The notes beneath the pieces are model-generated. The model saw only the letters and a program-made list of their open reading frames with translations. It searched no databases and was not told the origin of the DNA. This document shows, one piece after another, positions 1-12,889 of a stretch of DNA of 64,000 nucleotides (position 1 is the stretch's first letter; each line of letters starts with the position of its first letter). Origin of the DNA: Isotricha intestinalis (taxonomy: Eukaryota > Ciliophora > Litostomatea > Vestibuliferida > Isotrichidae); NCBI GenBank assembly GCA_023807065.1, contig JAJJLU010003473.1, positions 1 through 64,000 on the forward strand, in the 5' to 3' direction. The translations under genes and the position numbers were made by a program.

Positions 1-2958
<2,958 letters not shown>

Positions 2959-3103
2959 TTCCTTTTATTTAATTTTTTTTTAATAAATTAAAAAAAACTT
3001 GTAAAATTTTCATGATAAATCTTTAATTGAGAATTTAATTTTTACTTTTAGAAATATTATAAATTCAATATATAATAATCAAATATTTATAATTCTTAAA
3101 AAA

Positions 3104-4033
3104 ATGCTTTTAAAGAAAAGAGTTTTAAATTTAAAAGATAAAAAATCAAAATTAAAAAAAATAAGAGACTTTGACTCAATTTATATAAATAGTATTGCAG
3201 TTTTTTCATCAGGAGATTTTATAATAGTTTCAAATGATTATTCAATAAGAATATATAATTCAAATTATATAATAATTTATCATTTATTAAATGCTCATAG
3301 TCATTGTATAAAAGATGTAGTAATAAAATCTGAAAATTCTTTTATAACATGTTCTTTTCAAATAATAAAAATTTGGAATTATAATAAAAATAATAATAAT
3401 GATAAAATAATAACTTTAATAGAAGAAATTCAAAATGCTCATTTTGCATGTATTGAAAAAATATTTTATTCAAAAGAAACTATTTTTTCATGTGGAAATG
3501 ATAAAAGAGTAAAATTATGGAATGAAACAAAAAAAAACAAATATCAATGTACATGTATTATTCAACATAAAGAAAATATCAATTCAATATTACAATTCGA
3601 AGATAAAAATATATTAATTTCTTCTGGAGATTATGGAACTTTTTTTTGGAATTCTATTAATTATTCAAAAATATGTTATTTCAAAGATGCTCCTTGTTTT
3701 TATAATCATTCATTAAAAAGATTTGATGATGATAGAATTATTGTTGGTGGTGATAATAAAATTGTAATTATTAGTATACAAAAAAAAAAAATTATCAAAG
3801 AAATTGAAAATGAATGGGAAAATTTTGGGATTTTACCTTTAAGAAAATTTAATGTTTTTTTAACTTGTGGTTTTAGAAATATTGTTATTTTTAAAATAGA
3901 TAATTGTGAAATTTTACAAGTTGAAGAAAATGCTCATAATGATATAATTACTAATTTAGAAGAATTAAAATCTGAAATTATTATTTCTCATTCTGAAGAT
4001 AAAAGCGTAAAAATTTGGAAATATATTAATTAA
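3104..4033 (+). CDS. WD40-repeat protein
   Basis: The 309-residue product is a single beta-propeller. Recurrent WD40 signatures include NAHSHCIKDV...IIKIWNY, NAHFACIEKI...DKRVKLWN, QHKENINSILQF...GTFFWN and, at the end, NAHNDIITNLEEL...DKSVKIWKY. The length fits one seven-bladed propeller with almost nothing else. Such proteins are usually interaction scaffolds; the partner cannot be told. The start is an ATG 146 bases from the divergent PAS gene, so the two probably share a promoter region. Isoleucine is mostly ATA in the first half and mostly ATT in the last third. Confidence 0.8.
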   Translation: MLLKKRVLNLKDKKSKLKKIRDFDSIYINSIAVFSSGDFIIVSNDYSIRIYNSNYIIIYHLLNAHSHCIKDVVIKSENSFITCSFQIIKIWNYNKNNNNDKIITLIEEIQNAHFACIEKIFYSKETIFSCGNDKRVKLWNETKKNKYQCTCIIQHKENINSILQFEDKNILISSGDYGTFFWNSINYSKICYFKDAPCFYNHSLKRFDDDRIIVGGDNKIVIISIQKKKIIKEIENEWENFGILPLRKFNVFLTCGFRNIVIFKIDNCEILQVEENAHNDIITNLEELKSEIIISHSEDKSVKIWKYIN

Positions 4034-4396
4034 CATAACTTAAATTTTATTTTTATTAATATATCAAAAAAAGAAAGAAATATTATGTTATTATTTTATT
4101 ATTTATATTTAAATTTTGTTTTTTATTAATTATATATGATAATCTTTAAAAATCTTTATTAATTTTTAGATTTTTTTAAAGGATGATGGAATAAATTTTT
4201 AACTGAGAATAAATATTTGCTATTATATGAAATATAATATAAATATAATTAAAAGATAATAATTTGTTAAAAGTTTTTTAAATTTTATAAAATCATAAAA
4301 AAATATATATGAAAGAATCAAAAATCCAAAAAAAAAGAATCCAATTTTATAATAATAAAAACCTAAAAAGAATAAAAAAAATAAATCCTAATTAAC
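4034..4396. other. Convergent spacer, no gene seen
   Basis: This AT-rich spacer lies between the converging WD40 and calpain-like genes. I see no open frame, RNA gene or repeat; it presumably holds both 3' ends. Confidence 0.6.
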
Positions 4397-6277
4397 TTAA
4401 ACTTGATTAAAAACAAAACAAACATTTAATTCATCATACTGAGAATCAGATAAATAATTATCAACAAGACTTTGATTATAACTAGGACTAACTTCTCCTT
4501 TATTAGCATTTTCAGTGGTAGTTCCACTAGCACCACATTCACATTTTTGAGAATGATCATTTCTCATACCTAGAAAAACAAATTTCTCATCATTTTTTAA
4601 AAATATACTTGAAGGTGGATTTCCTTCAATTGATCTAATATTTTTTAAATCAACTTTTAATTTAAAATGAATATCTTCTCCTGTTTGATTTTTAATATAT
4701 ACAAAAGCAATTGAAGTGTTTTTAAAATGATTTCCAGTAAATAACACTAAAGGATTATATAGTCTATCTTGATATTTATCAATATTTTCAACATTTTGAT
4801 ATAATATACTTTTTAATAATGATAAATCTTCATCAGGATGACATTGTGCAATTTTATAAGAAACACAACCTGAAACAGTAACAACATATTTTCTTGGATT
4901 AACATTAATTCCTTCATAATCAACATGATATATACATATATATTCTCCTGCTTGAACACTTGTTGACATTTGCTCATTAATTGCACTATCCATATATATT
5001 AATCTATTTCTATCTAATCTAACTAAAATAAGATTTTCTGTTGGTTCTTTATCTATTGTTCTATGTATTCTTGGATTTTTCTTATTTATTGTAAATGTTA
5101 AAATACCATTTTCTTCAACTTTAATTTTCATTACATTAAATAATGTAGCATTTTCTTTAGGAACTTTAAAATAATGAGAAATAATAGGTTTTAAAGGAAC
5201 ACAAATAGTAGTAATGGGGAAATATTTCGAATAATTATCGAAATCTATCCAGAAAATACCATCATCTCTCTTAATACCATCATACATAGGAAAAGCAGCT
5301 TTAGCTTCTTCAGTCCATTTTGGTGAATAATCACTCCAATCACCATTCCATTCTCCTTCACCGAAAGGATTTCTTAATTTCATTAATTTTTCAACTTTCC
5401 CTTCAACAGTACCTTCAAAAGCAGAAACAAGAGAGAAAGTATGATTAGCAATTAAACCTACATTTTCTATTCCTTTAGTCCCTTCTAAAATAGAACAAGT
5501 CATAATACAGTTATAAGCATCAGCATCTCTAATATTTTTCCATAAATTATAAGGATTTTCATTATTGGTATTTAATTGAATGGTAGTGAAAGGAGTAAAA
5601 ATATCGAAAACTTCTTTAGGATATCCATTAATAATATTTGCGTAACCGCCATTAACTTTAGCCCAAGCTTTCTCCAATAAAACACCCCAAATTGCACCAT
5701 TTGGAGCATCTGAAAAAACAGGTTTTCCACTTTCTTTATATACAGGGAAATAGTCATCCACACATACTATTTTCCATATTCCATCTATATGCATTCCTAT
5801 TTCTATAGCTCTTTCTTCTACTGGTAATTCTATTGTTTTAAATAATTGAAGAACTAATAAAGGAAATTCTGCCATTGAAGATAATACTGCTATTACATAT
5901 GCATCTGGTAAGGAACCTAATTTTATATCATCTAATAAAATGTATTTTTGAAATATGTCAATATCTTCTCCCCATATTTCACGAGCTCTTTTCCATTCAA
6001 TTTCATCTTCTGAAAATGAAATTTTATCTAAATTTAATTTACGTCTTTTTGAATTTGGATCTGTATATTTTCCATTCAGTTTTCCAAAAAGTGTTTCATT
6101 ATTATGAGGAAATAAATCATCTGTGAATGGAGAATCATCTGAACCTGGGGACTGGTTTTTATAGTAAAGAGTACATGTTGCAATTGAAGGATTTGGATTA
6201 TAGGATAAATCCACTAATTTATTTGAGTAACCTAGTTTGTTCTCATCTGGAATTGTTTTAGCACCGCAACAACCCAT
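4397..6277 (-). CDS. Calpain-like protein, catalytic Cys replaced (pseudoprotease), acylated N-terminus
   Basis: The 626-residue product has a calpain protease core (about 105-320) followed by calpain-type beta-sandwich domains. Core landmarks are clear: DDIKLGSLPDAYVIAVLSS, DGIWKIVCVDDYFP, LLEKAWAKVNGGY and LRNPFGEGEWNGDWSD. The expected catalytic Cys in the G-D-C-[WY] position is Ala126 (PDAY). The His (NHTFSLV, His279) and Asn (LRNPFG, Asn303) are kept, with Phe in place of the usual Trp after NP. This protein should not cleave peptides by the normal mechanism. The N-terminus, MGCCGAK, fits Gly2 myristoylation and Cys3/Cys4 palmitoylation, suggesting membrane tethering. It is one of three calpain-fold genes here; the others are at 36551-40831 and 46368-48854. 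Confidence 0.88.
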   Translation of the reverse strand: MGCCGAKTIPDENKLGYSNKLVDLSYNPNPSIATCTLYYKNQSPGSDDSPFTDDLFPHNNETLFGKLNGKYTDPNSKRRKLNLDKISFSEDEIEWKRAREIWGEDIDIFQKYILLDDIKLGSLPDAYVIAVLSSMAEFPLLVLQLFKTIELPVEERAIEIGMHIDGIWKIVCVDDYFPVYKESGKPVFSDAPNGAIWGVLLEKAWAKVNGGYANIINGYPKEVFDIFTPFTTIQLNTNNENPYNLWKNIRDADAYNCIMTCSILEGTKGIENVGLIANHTFSLVSAFEGTVEGKVEKLMKLRNPFGEGEWNGDWSDYSPKWTEEAKAAFPMYDGIKRDDGIFWIDFDNYSKYFPITTICVPLKPIISHYFKVPKENATLFNVMKIKVEENGILTFTINKKNPRIHRTIDKEPTENLILVRLDRNRLIYMDSAINEQMSTSVQAGEYICIYHVDYEGINVNPRKYVVTVSGCVSYKIAQCHPDEDLSLLKSILYQNVENIDKYQDRLYNPLVLFTGNHFKNTSIAFVYIKNQTGEDIHFKLKVDLKNIRSIEGNPPSSIFLKNDEKFVFLGMRNDHSQKCECGASGTTTENANKGEVSPSYNQSLVDNYLSDSQYDELNVCFVFNQV

Positions 6278-6472
6278 TTTTTATTTTATTTTATTTTTTC
6301 TGTTTTTTTATTGGAATTTAGTTTTTTTTGTTTATTTGGAAAATTTTTTTTTTGAGATATTAAAAATATTTTTTTATAATAATTATAATTCCCAATTTTA
6401 ATAATTTTTTAAATTTAAAATATAAATATATTAATGATTAAGTTTTTATTAAATAATTATTAATAAATATAT

Positions 6473-6924
6473 TCATTTCTTCTTTCTTCTTTTTTTCTTT
6501 CCTTCCTTTCCAGTATTTGCATTTTCACTAACTTGTTGTTCTTTATATTTAATAATAGTGCTTCCGATTTTTTTTAACAATTCCAATTCTATATAATCAA
6601 TAAATAAAAAATTTACTTGTATTAATTTCTTTATTAACAGGCTTTCCCTCAATATCTTTTAATTGAACAATAACTCTCCCTCTCTTTTGCCAATCTTTAG
6701 GATGACTTTTCTAATGAAAAAAAAATAAATTAAGATTTTACTTCTTCAATTTTACAATTTAATCCAAAAAATTCTTTACATACTTGATAAATAGCCTTAG
6801 CACTTGGTTCTTCAGTAGAATTTAATAAACTAACTTTTCTCCCTTCTCTGATTTTAACTCCTTTATCAATATAAATAGGATAAACTTTAACCCATTTTTT
6901 CTGAATATTATCCTGTGATTCCAT
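6473..6924 (-). CDS. SRP19: SRP19, signal recognition particle 19 kDa subunit (three exons)
   Basis: SRP19 binds SRP RNA and helps assemble the particle that targets secretory proteins to the ER. Exon 1 is 6742-6924, exon 2 is 6617-6710 and exon 3 is 6473-6588. The introns are 6711-6741 (31 nt) and 6589-6616 (28 nt), both GTAAA...TAG. Splicing is phase-consistent and gives 130 residues, close to the usual size of about 144. The N-terminal part reads KKWVKVYPIYIDKGVKIREG RKV, matching the family's YP.Y......EGR motif. Exon 2 supplies the HPKDWQKRGRVIVQLKD segment, equivalent to the R-W..R-GRVRVQLK block, and exon 3 ends in the lysine-rich tail KKRRKKK. The stop is TGA. Retention of either intron would bring a stop into frame. 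Only exon 1 is a long open frame, so this gene is easily missed. Confidence 0.88.
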
Positions 6925-6977
6925 AATATAAAAATAAAAAAAATAAATAAAAAAAATTTTAAAAATTATAAAATATT

Positions 6978-9116
6978 ATGGCAACTGCAGAAATTGAAAA
7001 TACAATAAAAATAGTATTAAGGACTCGTCCCACTCAAAACTTTGCATCAAACAACATAAAAATGAATTTATCAGAGAACACAATATCAATATATATAGCA
7101 AAGAATGAGAAAGAGGGATTAATAAACAACGCTAAAGAGAATTGGAGTTTTCAATTTGATAAATTATTACATAACGTTCCTCAAGAAGAAGTATTTGAAT
7201 ATTGTGTGACAGACATAATAAAATCTAGTGTAATGGGATATAATGGAACAGTATTTGCATATGGACAAACAGGAAGTGGAAAAACTTTTACAATAAGTGG
7301 ATCACAAAGTAATTTTAATTATAGAGGAATTATTCCTAGAGCTATTAGTAGATTATTTAAAGAAATGGAAACTAAACCTGAATTCGAATTCGTTGTTAAT
7401 ATTTCTTATTTGGAAATTTATAATGAAATTATGTTCGATTTATTACCTGATGATGGAAATGTTATGAAACAAAGACCTGATATTACTTTCCAAGAAGATG
7501 CTAAAGGTAATTTAACTGTTAAAGGACTTTCTAAACATAAAGTCACTAATGAAGAAGAAGCTTTAAATTTATTATTTGAAGGAGAATCTAATAGAACTAT
7601 CACTCAACATCAATTAAATGAAGCTTCTTCACGTTCTCATTGTTTATTTATGATTACATTAGAAATGAAAAGTAGAATTGAATCAACTGAAAAAGTAATA
7701 ATATCAAAATTAAATTTTGTTGATTTAGCAGGAAGTGAAAGAGTAAATAAAACAGGTTCATTAGGAGTGACATTAAAAGAAGCAACATATATAAATAAAT
7801 CTTTAACATTTTTAGAACAAGTTGTAGTAGCTTTAACAGAAAGAACATCAAATAAAGATCATGTTCCATATCGTCAAAGTAAATTAACACATATATTAAA
7901 AGATTCAATTGGAGGAAATTGTAAAACAGTAATGTTAGCAACAATTTGGCCTGAAAAAATATATTTACCTGAAACTTTATCTACATTAAATTTTGCTACT
8001 AGAATGAAAAAAGTAGTTAATGTTATTGCTGTAAATATTCATATGGATACAAGTGCTCAACTAAGGAAATATACTAAAGAAATTAAAGAATTAAAACAAG
8101 AATTAGCAATGCATAATACTCTTGCAAATAGAGGAAGAATTAAATATGATGCTTATACTCCTGAAGAACAAAAAGTTCAAGAAGAAATTGCGAAAAAATT
8201 TTTAACTGGAGAAAGTGAAGATTTAGATTTTGATTCTGTTAGACAAGCTAAAGAACTTTTCTATCAAATTAGAAATATTTATCAAAAAGTTAAATTATTA
8301 AATACTGGGAAAGTTCAAAGTGAACCAATTATTGAAGAAAAGAAGGAAGAAGAAAAGAAAGAAGAAAAGAAAGAAGAAAAGAAAGAAGAGAAAAAAGAAG
8401 AAAAGAAAGAAGAAAAGAAAGAAGAGAAGAAAGAAGGAGAAGAAGAAAAAAAAGAAGGTGAAGAAGGTGAAGAAGAAGAAAAGAAAGAAGAAGAAAAAAA
8501 AGAAGAAAAACCAGAAATTCCAGAAGGTATTATTCCAGATAAAAATACTGCTTTTAAATTATATAAATATGAATCTGATTTTTCAAAAGAAACTGAAACA
8601 ACTATAAAAACAGATATAGAAACATTAAAAAATAAAAAAAATGAAGCAAGAGAATTATTAAAAAAATCACAAGAATTAAAAACTCAAATTGATGATATTA
8701 AAGTAAAATTAAATGAAAAAAAGCAAAATAAATTAAATTTAGCAGATGAAATGACAAATGTAATTGATGAAGAAGAATGTCAATTTTTAGATGATTTAAA
8801 AGCAAGAAGAGATGAATATAAAGAAGTAGTAAATAATTTTAATAAATTAAAAGAAGAAATGAGAGATATAAAAGATAATATTGAAATGATGAAAGTTAAA
8901 TATGTTGAAAATTTCGAAAATTGGTTTTTACAAAAATATGGTATTGCTATTGATCAACATGAATTAATGTTAGCAAAAGCTAAATATGGTGTTAATGTTG
9001 AAGAAGAAAAAGAAAAAGAAAAACAATTTGATCCTGATGAAGAAGCTTATATGAATGCTAAGAAAAAAATACAAAATATTCATAAAGCAAAAAGAATGGA
9101 TAAATTAAACAAATAA
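6978..9116 (+). CDS. Kinesin-9 family motor (KIF9-like)
   Basis: This 712-residue protein has an N-terminal kinesin motor (about 8-345). It shows the P-loop GQTGSGKT at 96-103, switch I NEASSRSH, switch II VDLAGSERV and the neck-proximal FATRMKKV. The opening RTRPTQNFA and the WSFQFDKLLHNVPQEEVFE block are typical of kinesin-9, which acts in motile cilia on central-pair or doublet microtubules. After the motor comes a low-complexity EKKEE block (about 452-520) and then coiled coil to the end. The gene diverges from SRP19 with only 53 bases between start codons. It supports a ciliated host. Family call is strong; subfamily (9A or 9B) is not resolved. Confidence 0.9.
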   Translation: MATAEIENTIKIVLRTRPTQNFASNNIKMNLSENTISIYIAKNEKEGLINNAKENWSFQFDKLLHNVPQEEVFEYCVTDIIKSSVMGYNGTVFAYGQTGSGKTFTISGSQSNFNYRGIIPRAISRLFKEMETKPEFEFVVNISYLEIYNEIMFDLLPDDGNVMKQRPDITFQEDAKGNLTVKGLSKHKVTNEEEALNLLFEGESNRTITQHQLNEASSRSHCLFMITLEMKSRIESTEKVIISKLNFVDLAGSERVNKTGSLGVTLKEATYINKSLTFLEQVVVALTERTSNKDHVPYRQSKLTHILKDSIGGNCKTVMLATIWPEKIYLPETLSTLNFATRMKKVVNVIAVNIHMDTSAQLRKYTKEIKELKQELAMHNTLANRGRIKYDAYTPEEQKVQEEIAKKFLTGESEDLDFDSVRQAKELFYQIRNIYQKVKLLNTGKVQSEPIIEEKKEEEKKEEKKEEKKEEKKEEKKEEKKEEKKEGEEEKKEGEEGEEEEKKEEEKKEEKPEIPEGIIPDKNTAFKLYKYESDFSKETETTIKTDIETLKNKKNEARELLKKSQELKTQIDDIKVKLNEKKQNKLNLADEMTNVIDEEECQFLDDLKARRDEYKEVVNNFNKLKEEMRDIKDNIEMMKVKYVENFENWFLQKYGIAIDQHELMLAKAKYGVNVEEEKEKEKQFDPDEEAYMNAKKKIQNIHKAKRMDKLNK
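8335..8515 (+). repeat. GAA-rich coding repeat (EKKEE units) in kinesin-9
   Basis: A purine-only run of GAA, AAG and AAA codons encodes tandem KKEE-type units between the motor and the coiled coil. The same purity leaves another frame open (8320-8607), which I regard as a shadow. Confidence 0.8.
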
Positions 9117-9253
9117 AATTTATTTCTTTTAAATTTAAAAAAATAATTGTTTTAAAATGAGAAAATAAATTTTTTAATTTTTAATTTTTTTTCAGTGTTT
9201 TTTTGATAATTTTTTAAAAACAATCTTAATGAATATTTTTTATTTATCTAAAA

Positions 9254-11245
9254 ATGTCAAATAATGATACTTATGAAATAAGAAAAGCAGTTATTATAGG
9301 AGAAACATTTACAAGATTATTAAATCCTTTAACAAATGACATTCCAGAATTACTTATTCCAGTTTGTGGAATTCCATTAATAGAATATATGATTGATTCT
9401 CTTTTTTCAAGCAATATAAAAGAAATTATAATTTGTGTAAAAAACAATGGTCAAAAATTAGATAAATATATTAAAAAATTTCATGAAAAAAAAGAAATTA
9501 AAATACTCATTGATGAATATAGTAATGTTGGTGATTGTCTTAGAAAAATAAATGCTGAGAATTTAATTTCTAAAGATTTTATATTAATAACTGGATTGGT
9601 TATATCTAATTTAAGTATTGAAAATGTATATAATTTCCATTTAGAAAGGAAAAAAACTGATAAGAAATGTATTATGTCTTTACTATTAAAAACATATAAA
9701 AATGAAAATAATATTAAGACTGATTATGATGAAGATATAGTAATTTATAATCCTGAAACTTTTCGAATATATCAATATGAATCAACATTTGAAAAAGGAA
9801 AAATTGAAATAAATAAAAATATATCATTTAAAAAAAAGAAAGAAGATAAAGAAATTTCAAAATATAAATTAAAAAGTAACTTATTTGACTCATGTATATG
9901 TGTATGTTCCCCTGATATATTAAATATATTTAATGAAAATATAGATTTTCATTCAATAAGAGATAGTTTCATTAAAAATATAATATATAGTGAAATATAC
10001 TTTGATACATTTTATATATACGAATTAACAAGAGATGATTATATTGGTTTAATAAGAAATCCAGAATCTTATTTAAAAGTAAATTTTGAAATATTAAATA
10101 GATGGGCTCATCCAGTAGTAATAGAAGATTTAATGATATCTCCTAAATTAAATATAAATTTCAAACCAATTTCATTTGGTCTTTATGTAGATAAATTACA
10201 AAAAAATGAAAATTACTTAAAAGCAAAATTAATAAATTGTATTATAAGTAAAAATTCATATATTGGAGAATCATCGTATTTAGAATATAGTATAATTGGT
10301 GAAAATGTTAGAATAGGAAAAAAATGTAAAATATCAAAATGTATTATTTTACCAAACACTGAAATTAATGATAATACAATTATTAATAATACTATTATTT
10401 CAGGAGATTGTAAAATAAAAGAAAATTTAGAAATATCAAATTCAATTTTAGGAAAGGGAATAACACAAGAATCAAATGCAGAAAGTGAAAGAATATATTA
10501 TGAAATAGAAAAAAATGAAGAAGAAGAAGAAGAAAAAATATTAAATGTTTTAGATAAAGATTTATTCTTTAAAAATTTAGAAGATAGAGAAACTTTATTT
10601 TTATGTTCAACACCAAATTTAATGGATGAAAATAATTTTTTTGATAGAAAAGAAAATGAAAATTCAGAATTTGATGAAGATTCAGATGAAGAAGAAAGTG
10701 AAAGTGAAGAAATAGAAAGTGACGATGAAGAAGATTATGAAAATGAATTAAATAGATTAATAAATATAGTTTTAGAAAAAAAATCATCTATTGAAGATAT
10801 AATTAAAGAATTAGCAGGATTAAAAAATGCTTTTTGGGAAAAATCAAATTCAGAAACAATAAAAACTTGTTTAATTCCAATTATAAATGATTTTTTAAAA
10901 GGAGAAAATTTTAATCATAATCATATAGAAAAATTAAAGGAAATATTATTTAATTGGAAAATGTTATTTAATAGATTTGTTTCAACTGAAGAAGATATGA
11001 TTAATTTAATTTCTATTATAGAAAAATTATGTATTGATATAAATGAAATTAAAGAAGCTTTTCATATTTTTATTCAAATAATGAATAGTGAAGAAGTTAA
11101 TATTATTAGTGATAATTCTATTTTAAAATGGAGAGATAAAAAAGAAAGTTCTTTTCCTACTAGTGATGGTATGGTTATTATTCCTGATGATATTCATAAA
11201 AAAAATTTAGATAAAATGAAAAAATATATTGAACAATTAGAATAA
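9254..11245 (+). CDS. EIF2B5: eIF2B epsilon, catalytic subunit of the eIF2 guanine-nucleotide exchange factor
   Basis: The protein recharges eIF2 with GTP for translation initiation. The 663-residue product, close to the usual 700 or so, has the subunit's order. A nucleotidyltransferase-like domain (about 10-265) contains NPLTNDIPELLIPVCGIPLI. A left-handed beta-helix (about 310-400) shows hexad repeats such as NSYIGESSYLEYSIIGENVR. An acidic linker (about 430-495) follows, rich in D, E and S. The C-terminal W2/HEAT domain contains the aromatic-acidic motif ILKWRDKKESS. The W2 domain separates epsilon from gamma, which lacks it. The start is an ATG after a short AT-rich leader. Ile, Thr and Val codons are mainly A-ending at the 5' end and T-ending at the 3' end. 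Confidence 0.9.
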   Translation: MSNNDTYEIRKAVIIGETFTRLLNPLTNDIPELLIPVCGIPLIEYMIDSLFSSNIKEIIICVKNNGQKLDKYIKKFHEKKEIKILIDEYSNVGDCLRKINAENLISKDFILITGLVISNLSIENVYNFHLERKKTDKKCIMSLLLKTYKNENNIKTDYDEDIVIYNPETFRIYQYESTFEKGKIEINKNISFKKKKEDKEISKYKLKSNLFDSCICVCSPDILNIFNENIDFHSIRDSFIKNIIYSEIYFDTFYIYELTRDDYIGLIRNPESYLKVNFEILNRWAHPVVIEDLMISPKLNINFKPISFGLYVDKLQKNENYLKAKLINCIISKNSYIGESSYLEYSIIGENVRIGKKCKISKCIILPNTEINDNTIINNTIISGDCKIKENLEISNSILGKGITQESNAESERIYYEIEKNEEEEEEKILNVLDKDLFFKNLEDRETLFLCSTPNLMDENNFFDRKENENSEFDEDSDEEESESEEIESDDEEDYENELNRLINIVLEKKSSIEDIIKELAGLKNAFWEKSNSETIKTCLIPIINDFLKGENFNHNHIEKLKEILFNWKMLFNRFVSTEEDMINLISIIEKLCIDINEIKEAFHIFIQIMNSEEVNIISDNSILKWRDKKESSFPTSDGMVIIPDDIHKKNLDKMKKYIEQLE

Positions 11246-11301
11246 TTATTTCCTTTTTATTTAAATATAATTTATTTTTTTAAATTTTTATTTTTTTTTT
11301 T

Positions 11302-12339
11302 TTAATTGTTTGGGGCTTTTATTTTTTTTCTTTTCATTGTTTTTGAAGAAGAAGGTGATTTTTTTTCTGAACTTTCTTCTTCTTTAGGCTCTTCTTCATC
11401 ATTTTTATCTTCATTATTTTCTTCTTCTTTAATTTCTTCATCTTTTTTTTCTTCAGTATTTTCTTCTTTTTTTTCTTCTTCTTTAATTTCTTCATCTTTT
11501 TTTTCTGCAATATTTTCTTCTTTTTTTTCTTCTTCTTTAATAGTTTCATTTTTCTTCTCTTCGCCTTTAAAATTTTCATCATTCTTATTTTCCAAACTTT
11601 TATTATTATTATTAAGTGTATTCTCATTGGCTTTTTCTTGAACAATTTCACCTTCCAAATTATCTTTTTTTTCATTATTTTCTTCATGAATAATTTCATC
11701 ATTATCAAAAAAAGGGAATTCATGTAAAGCCCCATAAGCACCTTCAATTCCTAATTTAAAAGAAGATTCACTTCCAATAATAGCACATTCTTTCCTACTT
11801 CCTTTTTTAATATTATAAATATAAAAATTACATTCTTTTCCTTTACAACTTTGAATGACCATAGATAAAATAGAAAGAGGATCAGACTCTTCTGAATTTA
11901 AACTAATAATTTGATGATCAATAGGTTGAACAGCAATAATATAATCATCTTCAGGAATTAAATGTAATTTTTCATCACCAAAACTATTTTTTTCAACATT
12001 TACTATATGTAAAACTTTCTTATGTGCTATTGACCAATTTTCAAATCTTACTGATCCTCCTAAAATTCCATCTTTTGAATTTTTTTCATTTGCATTTATT
12101 GTTAATACTCTTAAATTTCTTGTTTTTAATGAATATATTTTTAATAATAATTTTTTTCCTGCATTTGATGTTACCCAATCTAAGAAAGAAATTTTATTTT
12201 CTAATACATCTAATGGAGGTATTATAAAATCTGATAATTCATTTATTCCATTATTATCTAATGGACCATTTTTTATTAAATGATAAATTCTATATCCTGA
12301 ATTTAAAGGATCTTCAACGTTTGAATCTGAATTTCCCAT
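11302..12339 (-). CDS. GRASP55/65-type Golgi reassembly stacking protein
   Basis: GRASPs tether Golgi cisternae and take part in unconventional secretion. I start at the ATG at 12339, giving MGNSDSN (345 residues), because GRASPs are N-myristoylated on Gly2; an ATG three codons upstream would remove that signal. Two PDZ-like domains (about 10-205) contain GYRIYHLIKNGPLDNNGI, the DFII segment, GGSVRFENW and PEDDYIIAVQPIDHQI. The block around SVRF and the second domain match the GRASP core. The tail (about 220-330) is highly charged and holds two near-identical 18-residue units of EEEKKEEN..EKKDEEIK type. A plus-strand open frame across the tail is a shadow of the GAA repeats. The nearby coiled-coil gene (12890-14665) could be a golgin partner, but that is inference. 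Confidence 0.85.
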   Translation of the reverse strand: MGNSDSNVEDPLNSGYRIYHLIKNGPLDNNGINELSDFIIPPLDVLENKISFLDWVTSNAGKKLLLKIYSLKTRNLRVLTINANEKNSKDGILGGSVRFENWSIAHKKVLHIVNVEKNSFGDEKLHLIPEDDYIIAVQPIDHQIISLNSEESDPLSILSMVIQSCKGKECNFYIYNIKKGSRKECAIIGSESSFKLGIEGAYGALHEFPFFDNDEIIHEENNEKKDNLEGEIVQEKANENTLNNNNKSLENKNDENFKGEEKKNETIKEEEKKEENIAEKKDEEIKEEEKKEENTEEKKDEEIKEEENNEDKNDEEEPKEEESSEKKSPSSSKTMKRKKIKAPNN

Positions 12340-12443
12340 TTTTTTCAAATTTAAATATATTTCAAATAATTAATTTATTTTAATTGTTTTTTTATTTGTT
12401 TTTTTATTTATTTTATTTTTTTTTAATTAATTATTTTTTAGAT

Positions 12444-12608
12444 ATGCCTCATAGTTGGAGAATTCATCCTAGAAATTATGGTAAAGATGCAAGATATTGT
12501 AGAGTTTGTAGAAATACTCATGGATTGATTAGGAAATATGATATTAATATTTGTAGAAGATGCTTTAGAGAAAGAGCTACTTTGTTAGGCTTTACTCAGA
12601 CAAGATAA
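12444..12608 (+). CDS. RPS29: Small ribosomal subunit protein eS29/uS14 (RPS29)
   Basis: This 54-residue protein starts [17 protein letters not shown] and carries the zinc-binding pattern C..C.....HGLIRKY...C..CFRE, ending GFTQTR. Length and motif match cytosolic eS29 of 54-56 residues almost along the whole protein. I start at the ATG at 12444, not at the in-frame upstream codon at 12384, since the extra 20 residues are hydrophobic and foreign to the family. The bases just before the start (T-run then TTAG) look like an intron acceptor, so a 5' UTR intron is possible but unproven. The stop is TAA. Confidence 0.93.
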   Translation: MPHSWRIHPRNYGKDARYCRVCRNTHGLIRKYDINICRRCFRERATLLGFTQTR

Positions 12609-12889
12609 ATTTTTAAAAAATTTTTTTGTTTTTTTCCTTTTATTCTGTTATTTTTATGTTTTTTTGAGGTTAAATAAGGTTTTTATTAAATATAGGGTTT
12701 TTCAACATATTTAAAATCTTAATACAAAGAAATTTTTTGTTTTTTGATTTATTTTTTTTATTTTTTAATATTATCTCCTTTTTTTTCAAGAAATACTATT
12801 TAATATATAATTCAATGTAAAATTTTATATTAATTGAATAGAAAAGAAAATAAATAACTTAATTAAAAAGAATTAAATGGAATATTTAT

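Noticed and set aside
8320..8607. Lys-rich 95-residue open frame on the plus strand
   Set aside because: It is a second frame of the GAA repeat in kinesin-9.
11306..11641. Ser/Phe-rich plus-strand open frame opposite the GRASP tail
   Set aside because: It is the mirror of the GAA-rich charged repeats and has no independent signals.
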